Shown: positions 1 to 9,589 of the stretch, piece after piece
How the letters are laid out: each line of letters begins with the position of its first letter
How positions within the stretch are numbered: the stretch's first letter is position 1
Assembly (NCBI RefSeq): GCF_900188405.1
Contig: NZ_FZOF01000006.1
Location: 62,001 to 126,000 of the forward strand
Length of the DNA stretch: 64,000 bases
From: Actinacidiphila glaucinigra
GTDB taxonomy: Bacteria; Actinomycetota; Actinomycetes; Streptomycetales; Streptomycetaceae
Reading direction: 5' to 3'
Position numbers and translations under genes: made by a program
The notes under the pieces: model-generated
What the model saw: the letters and a program-made list of their open reading frames with translations, nothing else
Databases searched by the model: none
Told to the model about the DNA's origin: nothing

Positions 1-1
1 T

Positions 2-2869
2 TCAGCCCGTCTTCTCCGCCTGCTGCTCGGCGTCCTTCGCGCGCTTCAGCGCGTCGGCGAGATCCTTCTGCGCCTGGCCGTACGCGCCCCAGTCGCCGTC
101 CTTGAGGGCCTTCTGACCCGCGTCGTACGCCTGCTGGGCGTCCTCCAGGGCCTGGGCGACCGTCGGGTTGCCCGCGGCCGGCGGCTCGGTGCCCCCGCCG
201 CCACCGGTCTCCGGTGGCGTCACGGGCTCGCCGCCGTCCGAACCGAAGACGGCGTCGAGCGCCTGCCCGAGCGTGTCCTCGAACTCGGTCTGGCCGCCGT
301 AGCTCACCAGCACCTTCTTCAGCAGCGGGTAATTGGTGCCCGCGCCGCGGACGTAGACCGGCTCCACGTAGAGCAGCCCGCCGTCGAGGGGCACGGTCAG
401 CAGGTTGCCGTACTCGACCTCCGAGTCGCCGCCCTTGAGCAGCCTGATCTTCTCCGCCACATTGGGGTCGGAGTTGAACTGGCTCTGCACCTGCTGCGGG
501 CCGGACACCGTGGTGTTCGACGGCAGCTTCAGCACCCTGATCGCGCCGTACTCCGGACTCTTCGCGTCCGCGTCGACGGCCATGAAGGCGCTGAGGTTCT
601 CGCGCTTGTTCGGCGTGAACGTCGTGGTGAGCGAGAACGCCTGGTCGTTCTGGCCGGGCATCTTCAGGCTCAGGTAGTACGGCGGCACCGACTTCCCGGT
701 CCTGGCGGCAGGGTCGTTGGGCACCGCCCACACCTCGCTGCCGCTGTAGAAGGTCGACGCCTTGGTGACGTGGTAGCGCGTCAGCAGCTCCCGCTGCACC
801 TTGAACAGGTCCTGCGGGTAGCGCAGATGCGCCATCAGCGCGTCGCCGATCGCCGTCTTGGGCTGGACGGTGTCCGGGAAGGCCTTCATCCAGGTCTTCA
901 GCACCGGGTCCTTCGTGTCCCACTGGTAGAGCGTGACCTTGCCGCTGTACGCGTCGACGGTCGCCTTCACCGAGTTGCGGATGTAGTTGACCTGGTTCTG
1001 CTGCGCCAGCACGGCGCGCTGCCCGTCGGTCAGCGAGTCCGCGGTGGTGTCGCCCAGCGTCGTGCGCGACGAGTACGGGTAGCCGTTGCTCGTCGTGTAC
1101 GCGTCGACGATCCACACGATCCGGCCGTCCACGACCGCCGGGTAGGAGTCGCCGTCGATCGTCAGCCAGGGCGCGACCGCCTCGACCCGCTCCTTGGGCA
1201 TGCGGTTGTACAGGATCTGCGAGTCGTCGCCGACGGCGCCCGAGTAGAAGATCTGCGGCTCGCCGAACGACACCGCGTAGGCGAGCCGGGTCACCGGGTT
1301 CTTCAGGCCGACACCGCTCTTGGCGGTGTACGTGTACGGCTTCTCACCGTTGTCGTCGGTGTAGTCGATCTCCGGGGTGGACTTGTCCCCGACGATGGAC
1401 CACTGCTTGGTCTGCTCGCCGTAGTAGATCCGCTGCTGGTACGTCCCGAGGTCGCCCTTGGTCGGCAGGTTGTACTCGGTGAAGTCCGGCTCGCCGCTGG
1501 CCGTCGTGGTGGTGCCCTTGGCCGCCACCATGCCGTAGCCGTGCGTGTACTTGAAGTGGTCGTTGATCCAGCTGTGCTGCGGGATGCCCTCCAGGTTCAG
1601 CTCCCGCAGGCCCACCACGGTGTCCTGCTCCTTGCCGTCGATCGTGTAGCGGTCGACGTCGAGCGTGGACGGGAAGGCGTAGTAGCCGCGCACCTTCTGC
1701 AGCTGCTGGTAGGTCGGCGAGACCACGTTCGGGTCGAGCAGGCGGATGGACGCCGCCGTGTCGGCGTCGCTGCGCAGCTTCTCCTTGGCGTCGCCGCTCG
1801 TGCCCGTGTAGTCCGTCACATCGGCGTGGTCGATGCCGTACGCCTCACGCGTGGCGTCGATGTTCTTCTGGATGTACGGCTGCTCCTTGGCGGCCTCGTT
1901 GGGCTGCACCTGGAACTTCTGCACGATCGCCGGGTACAGGCCGCCGATCAGGATCGCCGAGAGCACCATCAGGCCGAAGCCGATCAGCGGCAGCGACCAG
2001 GTGCGCCGCCACAGGGTGGCGAAGAACAGCAGCGCGCAGATGATGGCGATGGCGAACAGGATCGTCTTGGCCGGCAGGTAGGCGTTGGCGTCCACGTACC
2101 GCAGACCCGTCCAGTCGCCCGACCTGAGGTTGCCGGACTTCACCGCCAGGGAGTACCGGTCCAGCCAGTACGCGACCGCCTTCAGGGTGACGAACAGTCC
2201 CAGGAGCACCGACAGGTGCCCGGTCGCCGCCGCCGTGGCCCGGCCGCCCGGGGAGGTGATCCGCAGGCCCCCGTACAGGTAGTGCACCAGCGCCGCCGCC
2301 AGCAGAGACAGCACGACGGCCGCGAAGCCGAAGCTCAGCAGGAAGCGGAACCAGGGCAGGTCGAAGGCGTAGAACGAGATGTCGACGTGGAACTGCGGGT
2401 CCTTGGTGCCGAACGGGGTGGAGTTCGTCCACAGCAGCCATGTGCGCCACTGGCTGGAGGCGGACGCGCCCGCGATCAGCCCCACGAGCGCGCAGACGGT
2501 GAGCAGCACCCACTTCTTGTAGGGGGCGATGCCCATCCGGTAGCGGTCGAGGCTCTGCTGCTCCATCGACATCGCGCTCAGCGGCGGCCGCAGCCGGTGC
2601 GCCAGGTACACGTTGACGCCGACGGCCGCGGCCATCAGCAGGCCGAAGACGAAGAACAGGCCGATCTTGGTCCACAGTGTGGTGGTGAAGACCGAGGAGT
2701 AGTCGACGGAGCGGTACCAGAGCCAGTCGGTCCAGAAGCCCGCGAACATGACGAACGCCATGGCCAGCACGGCCAGTACGCCCAGGGTCATCAGCAGTGT
2801 CCGGGCTCGCCGCGACGGGCGGCCCACTCTGATCCGTGGCCCGTGCGGACCCCCGCCACGGTCCGGCAT
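2..2869 (-). CDS. UPF0182 family integral membrane protein
   Basis: This 955-residue protein is recognised as the actinobacterial UPF0182 family by its N-terminal stretch ([14 protein letters not shown], then [11 protein letters not shown]). About seven hydrophobic segments fill the first 340 residues, followed by a large extracytoplasmic domain of about 500 residues and an acidic/Ala/Gln-rich helical tail after a Gly/Pro-rich linker. The stop codon lies just inside the left edge, so the gene is complete. I chose the ATG giving MPDRGGG because homologues remembered for this family begin there. A GTG 21 codons upstream (2932) also stays open. The gene is divergent from the PPA1309 gene. The molecular role is unknown. 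Confidence 0.9.
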   Translation of the reverse strand: MPDRGGGPHGPRIRVGRPSRRARTLLMTLGVLAVLAMAFVMFAGFWTDWLWYRSVDYSSVFTTTLWTKIGLFFVFGLLMAAAVGVNVYLAHRLRPPLSAMSMEQQSLDRYRMGIAPYKKWVLLTVCALVGLIAGASASSQWRTWLLWTNSTPFGTKDPQFHVDISFYAFDLPWFRFLLSFGFAAVVLSLLAAALVHYLYGGLRITSPGGRATAAATGHLSVLLGLFVTLKAVAYWLDRYSLAVKSGNLRSGDWTGLRYVDANAYLPAKTILFAIAIICALLFFATLWRRTWSLPLIGFGLMVLSAILIGGLYPAIVQKFQVQPNEAAKEQPYIQKNIDATREAYGIDHADVTDYTGTSGDAKEKLRSDADTAASIRLLDPNVVSPTYQQLQKVRGYYAFPSTLDVDRYTIDGKEQDTVVGLRELNLEGIPQHSWINDHFKYTHGYGMVAAKGTTTTASGEPDFTEYNLPTKGDLGTYQQRIYYGEQTKQWSIVGDKSTPEIDYTDDNGEKPYTYTAKSGVGLKNPVTRLAYAVSFGEPQIFYSGAVGDDSQILYNRMPKERVEAVAPWLTIDGDSYPAVVDGRIVWIVDAYTTSNGYPYSSRTTLGDTTADSLTDGQRAVLAQQNQVNYIRNSVKATVDAYSGKVTLYQWDTKDPVLKTWMKAFPDTVQPKTAIGDALMAHLRYPQDLFKVQRELLTRYHVTKASTFYSGSEVWAVPNDPAARTGKSVPPYYLSLKMPGQNDQAFSLTTTFTPNKRENLSAFMAVDADAKSPEYGAIRVLKLPSNTTVSGPQQVQSQFNSDPNVAEKIRLLKGGDSEVEYGNLLTVPLDGGLLYVEPVYVRGAGTNYPLLKKVLVSYGGQTEFEDTLGQALDAVFGSDGGEPVTPPETGGGGGTEPPAAGNPTVAQALEDAQQAYDAGQKALKDGDWGAYGQAQKDLADALKRAKDAEQQAEKTG

Positions 2870-2941
2870 CTGGAATACCAAGGTGCGCACCTCGAAGTGT
2901 CGGTCTCCGTCGGACGCCGTCCCGGCGCCCACTGATGCAAC

Positions 2942-2960
2942 TTACTCAGCGTTTACTCAG
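2942..2960. promoter_or_regulatory. Direct repeat TTACTCAG x2, possible operator
   Basis: Two exact copies of TTACTCAG (2942-2949 and 2953-2960) lie 11 nt apart in the same orientation, one helical turn, in the divergent spacer between the UPF0182 and PPA1309 genes. Half-sites at this spacing suit a regulator bound to one DNA face. No regulator is assigned. Confidence 0.35.
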
Positions 2961-3015
2961 TTCCCCAAGGCTCCCGATTGGGGATGCGGGTCACAGAACA
3001 GGCAGGATATTGAGC

Positions 3016-3570
3016 ATGTCCAACATCACGTCCGAGGGTGCGCCGCTCGCCGCGAACCCGCTCACCCGTGCCGTCCTGGAGATCGACGACTACGCGTCCG
3101 GCCTGGGCTGGGACCAGCCCGCCCGGCTCTTCGCCCTGGTCGACACCGCGGCGCTGCGCACACAGGAACCTAAGCTCGCCGAGGAACTCGGCCTCGGCGA
3201 ACAGACAGCGGCCGGGCTGACCCCCATCGAGCAGGACGAGCTTCCGGCGGGTGCCGCGCTGGACGAGTTCCTCGCCACCATCGCCTGGCCGGGCGTCGTC
3301 AGCGGCTGCGCGCTCACCGTGGAGCGGCTGATGCTGCCGCCGTCCGCGGAGGAGTCCATCCCGGAGGGGCTGGACGACGCCGCGCTGGCCCGCTGGGTCG
3401 CCGGGCACCCCGACCGCCAGGAGGTCCGCATGACGGTGGGCGTGCTGCGGGACGGGTCCCGGGAGGCGGCCGTACGGCTGCGCGAGAAGGACTCCCCCAC
3501 CGAGGTGCTGACCGGCTCCGCTCTGGTGCCGGGGCTGGCCGAGGCCCTGGCGGCGACCTTCGAGGACTGA
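3016..3570 (+). CDS. PPA1309 family protein (function unknown)
   Basis: A 184-residue soluble acidic protein starting at ATG 3016. It resembles the actinobacterial PPA1309 family: an N-terminal EIDDYASGLGWDQPARLF stretch, a middle segment with WPGVVSGCALTVERLMLPP, and a C-terminal basic/acidic region ending ALAATFED. No catalytic motif, signal peptide or membrane segment is visible. It stands alone, divergent from the UPF0182 gene and convergent with the PDZ protease gene, and a strong hairpin follows its stop. The family is conserved in actinobacteria, but I know of no function. Confidence 0.8.
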   Translation: MSNITSEGAPLAANPLTRAVLEIDDYASGLGWDQPARLFALVDTAALRTQEPKLAEELGLGEQTAAGLTPIEQDELPAGAALDEFLATIAWPGVVSGCALTVERLMLPPSAEESIPEGLDDAALARWVAGHPDRQEVRMTVGVLRDGSREAAVRLREKDSPTEVLTGSALVPGLAEALAATFED

Positions 3571-3572
3571 CG

Positions 3573-3609
3573 CCGACGGCCCCGGGGCGCGTTGCCCCGG
3601 GGCCGTCGG
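3573..3609. terminator. Bidirectional hairpin terminator
   Basis: A perfect 16-bp stem (CCGACGGCCCCGGGGC) with a 5-nt loop lies between two convergent genes. There is no U-tract, which is common for terminators in this kind of GC-rich genome. Confidence 0.75.
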
Positions 3610-3630
3610 ACCGTGCGCACGCGCCCCGGC

Positions 3631-4698
3631 TCAGCCCTTCGTGCAGGAGGGCAGGGCCGACGTACGGCCCTCGCGGATGTCCTTGAGCGCGTCCATGGCG
3701 TCGTCGATGGTCTTCACCTTGACCAGGGTGAGGCCGCTCGGGGTGTCGGCCGCCGCCTCCGCGCAGTTGTCCGCGGGGGTGAGGAAGTACTCGGCGCCCT
3801 TCTGGCGCGCGCCGATGGTCTTCATGTCTATACCGCCGATGGGGCCGACCTTGCCCTGGTCGTCGATCGTCCCGGTGCCCGCGACGAACTTGCCGCCGGT
3901 GAGGTCCTCGGGGGTGAGCTTGTCGACGATGCCCAGCGCGAACATCAGGCCGGCGCTCGGGCCGCCGACGTCCGCCAGCTTGATGTCGATCTTGAACGGG
4001 AAGGTGTGCTCGACCCCGGCCTGGATGCCCACGACCGCCCGGGCCGCGCCGTCGTCGTCCGACTTCGCCGTGGTGATGGTCACGTCCCGGGTGGCGTCGC
4101 CCTTCGCGCCCTTGGGCACGACGGTGAAGACCACCTTCTGCCCCGCCTTGTGCTTGGTGACCAGCTCGGCGACATCGCCCGCCACCTTCACCGGCCGGCC
4201 GTCCACGGCCTTGACCACGTCGCCCGCGTGCAGCTCGCCCTCGGCGGGGGCGCCCTTGACCACGGCGGCCACGATCACCCGGGAGCCGACGGGTATGCCG
4301 AGCTCGTCGAGCGCCGCGACCTTCGCGCTGTCCTGGGACTGCGTGAACTCCTCGGCGTTCTCCTGGTCGGCCTGCTCGGCCGTCTGTCCCTTGGGGTAGA
4401 GCGTGTCGTGCTCGACGACCTTCTGGTCGTGCGCCAGCCAGCCGACGACCGCCTCGACCAGGTTCATCGAGTAGTCCGCGCTCGTCACCCGCACCGTGGT
4501 CATGTTGAGGTGACCGCTGGTCGGGTACGTCTTGTGCCCCGAGATCTGCAGCACCGGATCCCCGCCGTGCGACCCGAGCGTGTTCACCGTGGGCCCCGGC
4601 GACATCTCCGCGTACGGGACGCGCCACAGCAGCGCGACGCACAGCAGCGCTATCAGGGTCAGAGTCGATGCGAGCAGCGTCGCGGTGCGGCGTGGCAT
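3631..4698 (-). CDS. PDZ domain / Lon-type (S16) protease, YlbL family
   Basis: A 355-residue membrane-anchored protease. One N-terminal hydrophobic segment (residues about 8-27, TLLASTLTLIALLCVALLW) acts as signal anchor. A PDZ domain follows at about 130-215, and a Lon proteolytic domain at about 235-345 carries the catalytic serine in GGPSAGLMFALG and the catalytic lysine in the GPIGGIDMKTIGA region. This matches the YlbL/secreted-Lon-like family, predicted to act on the outer face of the membrane. ATG 4698 was chosen because the signal anchor starts right after it. Longer open frames upstream lack such a start context. Confidence 0.9.
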   Translation of the reverse strand: MPRRTATLLASTLTLIALLCVALLWRVPYAEMSPGPTVNTLGSHGGDPVLQISGHKTYPTSGHLNMTTVRVTSADYSMNLVEAVVGWLAHDQKVVEHDTLYPKGQTAEQADQENAEEFTQSQDSAKVAALDELGIPVGSRVIVAAVVKGAPAEGELHAGDVVKAVDGRPVKVAGDVAELVTKHKAGQKVVFTVVPKGAKGDATRDVTITTAKSDDDGAARAVVGIQAGVEHTFPFKIDIKLADVGGPSAGLMFALGIVDKLTPEDLTGGKFVAGTGTIDDQGKVGPIGGIDMKTIGARQKGAEYFLTPADNCAEAAADTPSGLTLVKVKTIDDAMDALKDIREGRTSALPSCTKG

Positions 4699-4742
4699 GG
4701 AACGACAGTACGGTACGTGACCGTCGGCCGCCCCGTGGGCCC

Positions 4743-4910
4743 TCAGGCCGGTCCGCCCGATCCGGTGCGCTGCATCGCCTCGCGGAAGCGCTCGTAGTCG
4801 GCGAGCGAGGCACCGTCCCCGGTGGAGCGCGTACGCGCCGCCCAGCTTCCCCAGACGGCCGCGGCGATGGCGGCGACCAGCGGGATGAGCAACCATGCGA
4901 GCGCTGCCAC
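4743..4910 (-). CDS. Small single-pass membrane protein (55 aa)
   Basis: A short protein with one hydrophobic helix (AALAWLLIPLVAAIAAAVWG) followed by a basic stretch and a charged C-terminus (ADYERFREAMQR). The start GTG 4910 is set by a perfect AGGAGG (complement of 4916-4921) with 5-nt spacing. In-frame ATGs at 4931 and 4940 have no such site. It lies 44 nt upstream of the YlbL-like protease gene on the same strand, so the two may be cotranscribed and the peptide may work with the protease. That link is inference. Confidence 0.7.
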   Translation of the reverse strand: MAALAWLLIPLVAAIAAAVWGSWAARTRSTGDGASLADYERFREAMQRTGSGGPA

Positions 4911-5055
4911 TTCGGCCTCCTGGACGCGCATGCCGATCAAGAACTATGAGCAGACTAATCTTCTGCTGCTACAACGTTCAGAGCGGGTCGCAGGTTACGC
5001 AACCGCAGGTGGGCCACCCAGTGGAGAGGCCGGTGGGGGACCGCGCGCCCGGTGG

Positions 5056-5514
5056 TCAGTGGGCGCAGGCTCCGACCCACTCCTCGGTCCCGTCGGCGAA
5101 GGCCTGGTGCTTCCAGACGGGGACCTCGCGCTTGAGGTCGTCGATCAGCCTCCGGCAGGCGGCGAAGGCCTCGGCCCGGTGCGGGCAGGAGACCGCGACG
5201 ACGACCGCGAGGTCGCCGACCCGCAGTTCGCCCACACGGTGGACGGCGGCCAGTGCCCTGACCGGGAAGTCCGCGGCCACCTTCTCCGCGACCCGGCGCA
5301 GCTCCGCCTCCGCGCTGGGGTGCGCCGAGTAGCCGAGCCCGGTCACCTCGGCGCCCGAGGGGCCGTCGTGATCACGGACCGTGCCGACGAACAGCGCGGT
5401 GCCCCCGGCGGAGTCGTGCCCCACCGCGCGGAAGACCTCGTCCACGGACAGTTCGGTGTCCCGGATCGCGATGAGCCGGAGGGGTTCGTCGTGCGTCTGT
5501 GCCATGCGGCTCAT
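5056..5514 (-). CDS. moaE: Molybdopterin synthase catalytic subunit
   Basis: MoaE transfers sulfur from MoaD thiocarboxylate to precursor Z, making molybdopterin. The 152-residue length is typical. The family pattern is clear: GGTALFVGTVRDHD near the N-terminus, the HRVGELRVGDLAVVVAVSCPHR core, and the C-terminal REVPVWKHQAF with the conserved active-site lysine. ATG 5514 is used because GGGGC precedes it. ATG 5505 is an in-frame alternative. The gene lies about 60 nt after the SDR gene on the same strand. No other molybdenum-cofactor gene apart from moeZ (41-42 kb) is in the window. Confidence 0.93.
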   Translation of the reverse strand: MSRMAQTHDEPLRLIAIRDTELSVDEVFRAVGHDSAGGTALFVGTVRDHDGPSGAEVTGLGYSAHPSAEAELRRVAEKVAADFPVRALAAVHRVGELRVGDLAVVVAVSCPHRAEAFAACRRLIDDLKREVPVWKHQAFADGTEEWVGACAH

Positions 5515-5573
5515 GCTGCCCCATCGCCCGTCATGCGGAAACCCCCTTCCGGAGCGAGTTCGCGCGGCGACGC

Positions 5574-6677
5574 TCAGACACCGCGGCGTCTGCGCGCCCT
5601 CCGCACCATCGCCGCCGTGCCGACCAGGGCGACCGTCGCGCCCGCCGCCCCGAGCGTGGCCGCGTCCTTGCGCCCCAGGCGCCGCCCGACGACGGAGTTG
5701 CGGCCGGAGACCTCCTCCAGCAGGACGGCCAGCACCTCCTCGTTGGTCCACCTCGGCCGCCAGCCCGACTCGTGCAGCCTGCTGCCGCTGACCACCCAGG
5801 GATGCATCGTGTACGCCAGGTCGCCCGCCGGGGAGGGGGTGAGCCCCAGCCGGTGCAGCCGGGAGGCCGCGCCGAGCGCCACCGCGGGCGGCAGCTCCAT
5901 GCGCCGGATGCCCGAGAGCTCCTCGACCTCCTCCTGCTCCAGCCAGCCGTCGCAGCCCACGGCCATCTCGCCGTCGACCTTCTCCAGCGCCGCGTCCTCC
6001 AGCGCCGTCACCAGGTCCTCGACGTGGCAGAACTGCCAGCAGGGGCGGCTGCCGCCCACCACCAGCAGGCGCGGCGACTCGAAGTAGCGGGTGAGCGCGG
6101 TGTCGGTGCCGCCCACCAGCACGGCCGGGCGCAGGATCGTCACGTTGAGGCCGGGATGGGCACGGGGGGCGCGCTTGCCGAGCCGCTCGATCTCCAGCAG
6201 GTCGCCCACGAAGGACGCCTCCGCGGTCGCGCGCAGGGGCGCGTCCTCCGCGAGCGGCACGTCGTTGTCCGCATGGGCGCCGTAGACCATGGCCGAGGTG
6301 CACAGCACCACGCGCCGCACGCCCGCGGCAGCCGCCGCGGTGAGCACCGTCTGGGTGCCGCGCACGTTGAAGGCGCTCCGCGCCTTGGGGTCGGACTCCA
6401 GGTCCAGGTCGAGCGCGAGGTGGACGACGACGTCCACGCCGCGCAGCCGCTCGGCGATCGCCGGGTCGCGTACGTCGAGCACCGCCCACTGGGCGCCGGG
6501 AACGTCACCGCGGCGCTCGTCGATCGCCACGACCTTCTTGACCTGGTCGGATTCGGCCAGCCGCAGGGCCAGCAGCAGGCCGACACCGGAAGCGGCGCCG
6601 GTGACGGCGACCACGGGTCCGGCGGGGGCCCGGCCGCCGCTCCGCTCTGGGCGAACGGTCGGTTCTGGGGAACTCAC
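5574..6677 (-). CDS. NAD-dependent epimerase/dehydratase (extended SDR)
   Basis: A 367-residue extended short-chain dehydrogenase. The Rossmann glycine motif is GAASGVG near residue 27. An acidic residue after the second strand (AIDERRGD) and D-V-R-D favour NAD. The catalytic region shows CTSAMVYGA, but the usual YxxxK is not obvious near it, so activity may be altered. The C-terminus carries a hydrophobic stretch (LGAAGATVALVGTAAM) and a terminal arginine cluster, suggesting membrane association. GTG start at 6677, divergent from the DUF2342 gene. The substrate is unknown. Confidence 0.85.
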   Translation of the reverse strand: MSSPEPTVRPERSGGRAPAGPVVAVTGAASGVGLLLALRLAESDQVKKVVAIDERRGDVPGAQWAVLDVRDPAIAERLRGVDVVVHLALDLDLESDPKARSAFNVRGTQTVLTAAAAAGVRRVVLCTSAMVYGAHADNDVPLAEDAPLRATAEASFVGDLLEIERLGKRAPRAHPGLNVTILRPAVLVGGTDTALTRYFESPRLLVVGGSRPCWQFCHVEDLVTALEDAALEKVDGEMAVGCDGWLEQEEVEELSGIRRMELPPAVALGAASRLHRLGLTPSPAGDLAYTMHPWVVSGSRLHESGWRPRWTNEEVLAVLLEEVSGRNSVVGRRLGRKDAATLGAAGATVALVGTAAMVRRARRRRGV

Positions 6678-6805
6678 CAGGTGTCTCCCACGGTTGTCTC
6701 TGGTACCGGGTGCGCGGTCCGCAACCGCGGTCCGTACGCAGCCATCCTGCCTGACGGGTGTCTAGGCTGGAGGTACAGCCCACAACACACAGAGCCGAGG
6801 AAACC

Positions 6806-8254
6806 GTGAGCGACATCCCATTCGGATTCGGAGTCCCTCCCGAGGAGCCCGAGGAAGGGGACGACGGCAAGAAGCCGGGCGGTTCCGGCGACGGCTCCCG
6901 GGGACCGGCCGGTCCCTTCGGTTTCGGGGGCGCGAATCCCTTCGGCGGCGGCGCGGGCGGGGACAACCCCTTCGCCGCGATGTTCGGTTCGCTGAACCCC
7001 AACGACCTGGGCGCGGCCTTCCAGCAGCTGGGCCAGATGCTCTCGTACGAGGGCGGCCCGGTGAACTGGGACATGGCCAAGGACATCGCCCGGCAGACGG
7101 TGGCCCAGGGCACCCCCGATGGCTCGAAGGACGTCAGCGTGGGCCCCGCGGACCGGGCGAAGGTCCAGGAGGCGCTGCGGCTGGCCGACCTGTGGCTCGA
7201 CGGGGTGACGTCGATGCCCTCCGGCGCCGGCTCGGCCGTGGCGTGGAGCCGCGCCGAGTGGGTCGAGGCGACCCTTCCGGTGTGGAAGGAGCTGGTCGAC
7301 CCGGTCGCCGAGCGTGTCGGCACGGCGATGGGCGACGTGCTGCCCGAGGAGATGCAGGCCATGGCGGGCCCGCTGCTGGGCATGATGCGCTCCATGGGCG
7401 GCGCCATGTTCGGTACCCAGATCGGGCAGGCGCTGGGCACGCTCGCCGGTGAGGTCGTGGGCTCGACCGACATCGGCCTGCCGCTCGGCCCGGCCGGCAA
7501 GGCCGCGCTGCTCCCCGCGAACGTCGAGGCCTTCGGCCGGGGCCTGAGCGTGCCGCAGGACGAGGTCCGGCTCTACCTGGCGCTGCGCGAGGCGGCGCAC
7601 CAGCGGCTGTTCGCCCATGTGCCGTGGCTGCGGGCACACCTGTTCGGCGCCGTCGAGGGTTACGCCCGCGGTATCAAGGTGGACACCGCGAAGCTGGAGG
7701 ACGCGGTCGGCCACCTCGACCCGTCGAACCCCGAGGCGCTCCAGGACGCCCTGCAGCAGGGCATGTTCCAGCCCGAGGACACCCCGGCGCAGAAGGCGGC
7801 GCTGGCCCGCCTGGAGACGGCCCTCGCCCTCGTCGAGGGCTGGGTGGACGCGGTCGTGCACGCGGCCGCGGCGCCGCACCTGCCGTCGGCCGGGGCGCTG
7901 CGCGAGACGCTGCGCCGCCGCCGGGCGAGCGGCGGCCCCGCGGAGCAGACCTTCGCCACGCTGATCGGTCTGGAGCTGCGGCCCCGCCGGCTGCGGGACG
8001 CCTCCCGGCTGTGGGCCTCGCTCACCGACGCGCGCGGCGTCGACGGGCGCGACGGGCTGTGGGCCCACCCGGACATGCTGCCGACTGCCGCGGACCTGGA
8101 CGACCCCGACGGCTTCGTCCACCACGAGCAGCTGGACTTCTCCGAACTCGACAAGATGCTCGGCGAGGCCGCGGGCGGTCATGTGAAGGACGTCCGGCGG
8201 GACGAGGACGAACGCGGCGGCACCGACGAGGGCAAGGGCGAAGACGAGAAGTGA
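6806..8254 (+). CDS. DUF2342 zincin-like metalloprotease / putative hydrolase
   Basis: A 482-residue protein beginning at GTG 6806 with SDIPFGFGVPPEEPEEGDD, a signature start of actinobacterial DUF2342 proteins (zincin-like, also called F420-biosynthesis-associated). A Gly/Pro/Phe-rich segment covers residues 1-60. The core has REAAHQRLFAHVPWLRAH, where the family's HxxxxH-type helix would sit, and an acidic C-terminus (DEDERGGTDEGKGEDEK). There is no signal peptide. Its TGA overlaps the GTG of the Nudix gene by 4 nt, so the two are translationally coupled. Peptidase activity is inferred from fold assignment only. Confidence 0.85.
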   Translation: MSDIPFGFGVPPEEPEEGDDGKKPGGSGDGSRGPAGPFGFGGANPFGGGAGGDNPFAAMFGSLNPNDLGAAFQQLGQMLSYEGGPVNWDMAKDIARQTVAQGTPDGSKDVSVGPADRAKVQEALRLADLWLDGVTSMPSGAGSAVAWSRAEWVEATLPVWKELVDPVAERVGTAMGDVLPEEMQAMAGPLLGMMRSMGGAMFGTQIGQALGTLAGEVVGSTDIGLPLGPAGKAALLPANVEAFGRGLSVPQDEVRLYLALREAAHQRLFAHVPWLRAHLFGAVEGYARGIKVDTAKLEDAVGHLDPSNPEALQDALQQGMFQPEDTPAQKAALARLETALALVEGWVDAVVHAAAAPHLPSAGALRETLRRRRASGGPAEQTFATLIGLELRPRRLRDASRLWASLTDARGVDGRDGLWAHPDMLPTAADLDDPDGFVHHEQLDFSELDKMLGEAAGGHVKDVRRDEDERGGTDEGKGEDEK

Positions 8255-8778
8255 GTCTGCACGACGACGCGGTGCGCGTCCTGAAGGACTGGTCCGCGCC
8301 CGACACGGGCCAGGAGCGGCTCCGGGAGACCTATCTGGCCCACCTGCAGGAGCACCCGGACGGCATGTGGAAGGCCTGCGCCGAGGGACACCTCACGGGC
8401 AGCGCGCTGGTGGTGGACCCGGAGCGCGGAAGGGTGCTGCTGACCTTGCACAAGAAGCTCGGGATGTGGCTGCAGATGGGCGGTCACTGCGAGCCGGAAG
8501 ACACCTCGCTGGCCGCTGCCGCGCTGCGCGAGGGTGTCGAGGAGTCGGGCATCCGCGGGCTCGCCCTGCTGCGCCCCGAGCCGGTCAACCTCGACCGTCA
8601 CCTGACGCCGTGCGCCTGGCACCTGGACGTGCAGTACGCGGCGGTGGCCCCGCCCGGCGCGGTGGAGGAGATCAGCGAGGAGTCGCTGGACCTGAAGTGG
8701 TACTCCTACGACGAGGTCGCCGACGTCGCGGACGGTTCCGTCCGGACGCTGCTGGCCCGCACCCGCGCGCTGCTCTGA
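8251..8778 (+). CDS. Nudix hydrolase
   Basis: A 175-residue Nudix protein, probably hydrolysing a nucleoside diphosphate linked to another moiety. The Nudix box spans residues about 76-101 and contains GGHCEPED followed by LREGVEESGI, giving the metal-binding REGVEE helix. Start GTG 8251 lies in the GTGA overlap with the DUF2342 stop. The protein is somewhat long for a minimal Nudix fold, with about 45 residues before the first strand. The substrate cannot be read from the sequence. Confidence 0.9.
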   Translation: MSLHDDAVRVLKDWSAPDTGQERLRETYLAHLQEHPDGMWKACAEGHLTGSALVVDPERGRVLLTLHKKLGMWLQMGGHCEPEDTSLAAAALREGVEESGIRGLALLRPEPVNLDRHLTPCAWHLDVQYAAVAPPGAVEEISEESLDLKWYSYDEVADVADGSVRTLLARTRALL

Positions 8779-8811
8779 GGCGGCGCGCGGGGCGGGACCC
8801 GCGGCGGGCGG

Positions 8812-9573
8812 TCAGCGGTTGCTGAAGATGTTGCCTTGGTTCATGCCGTGCGCGCCCTGCTGGCCGAAGCCGTACTGCGCGGCGACGCCCCCGCCGAGCT
8901 GGGCGTTCTGCGGCGGCATCAGCTCGCTGGGCTGCACCAGGACGTAGCCCTGGCCGAGGAAGTTGAGCTCCCAGCCCTCACCGGTGTTGCCGCGCCGCCG
9001 CCAGACGCCGGAGGAGCTGGTCTGGGCCTGCATCTGCACCCGCAGCGACGACGACCAGGCGACGACCGCGTCGGAGTCGGCGGAGACGTACTTGTCCGGG
9101 GTGACCGGCATCAGCAGCGGCTTGCCCGAGGTCATCAGCGCGACCTTGCCGTGCCCCGTGATGTTGAGGTTGTAGGCGCCGCTGCCGGAGATGCCGAACT
9201 GGCTGTCGACGGAGATGACCTCCCAGTGCAGCCCGGAGTCGAGCGCCAGCACATAGGCGCCGTCCACGGTCAGGCCCTCCTGGTCCACGTCGACGACGTG
9301 GACGTGCTGGGCGAGGTTGGCCAGGTAGACCGTGCCCTGCCCGGAGCAGCGCATCAGGTCCAGGCCCTCACCGGTGCGGTGGCGGGCCGAGCGCTGGGCG
9401 TGGCTCTGGTACTCGCCGTCGAACTCGATCAGGCCCTGGTACGCGACCATGGCTCCCTTGCGGGCCAGGCAGTCGGTGCGGCCGTCGAGCCTGACCCGCA
9501 GCAGGTACGGGTTCTGGAGTGCGTACTGGTCCTCGGTCTGGACCTCGGTGTAGCCGAAAAGCGGGCTCTGCAT
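8812..9573 (-). CDS. AIM24 family protein, third of three tandem copies
   Basis: A 253-residue protein of the AIM24 (TRAP-like beta-fold) family. Diagnostic pieces are ARKGAMVAYQG near residue 37, MRCSGQGTVYLA near 75, and a C-terminal LNFLGQGYVLVQPSE. The last 35 residues are Gly/Gln/Ala-rich and end NIFSNR. It is the last gene of a three-gene run on the minus strand, 16 nt after the previous one and preceded by GGGGGAG. Relatives are soluble, of unknown biochemical function, and are often found near TerD proteins. It may share an ancestral duplication with its two neighbours. Confidence 0.88.
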   Translation of the reverse strand: MQSPLFGYTEVQTEDQYALQNPYLLRVRLDGRTDCLARKGAMVAYQGLIEFDGEYQSHAQRSARHRTGEGLDLMRCSGQGTVYLANLAQHVHVVDVDQEGLTVDGAYVLALDSGLHWEVISVDSQFGISGSGAYNLNITGHGKVALMTSGKPLLMPVTPDKYVSADSDAVVAWSSSLRVQMQAQTSSSGVWRRRGNTGEGWELNFLGQGYVLVQPSELMPPQNAQLGGGVAAQYGFGQQGAHGMNQGNIFSNR

Positions 9574-9589
9574 GGTCTCTCGCTCCCCC

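Noticed and set aside
770..2935. A 721-codon plus-strand open frame antisense to the UPF0182 gene
   Set aside because: Its product is Arg/Val/His-rich with no domain, as expected for the shadow of a GC-biased gene. The minus-strand frame has family motifs and membrane helices.
5056..6489. An extended 477-codon frame running through moaE into the SDR gene
   Set aside because: The part beyond 5514 is an out-of-frame reading of the SDR gene. MoaE alone has full family length.
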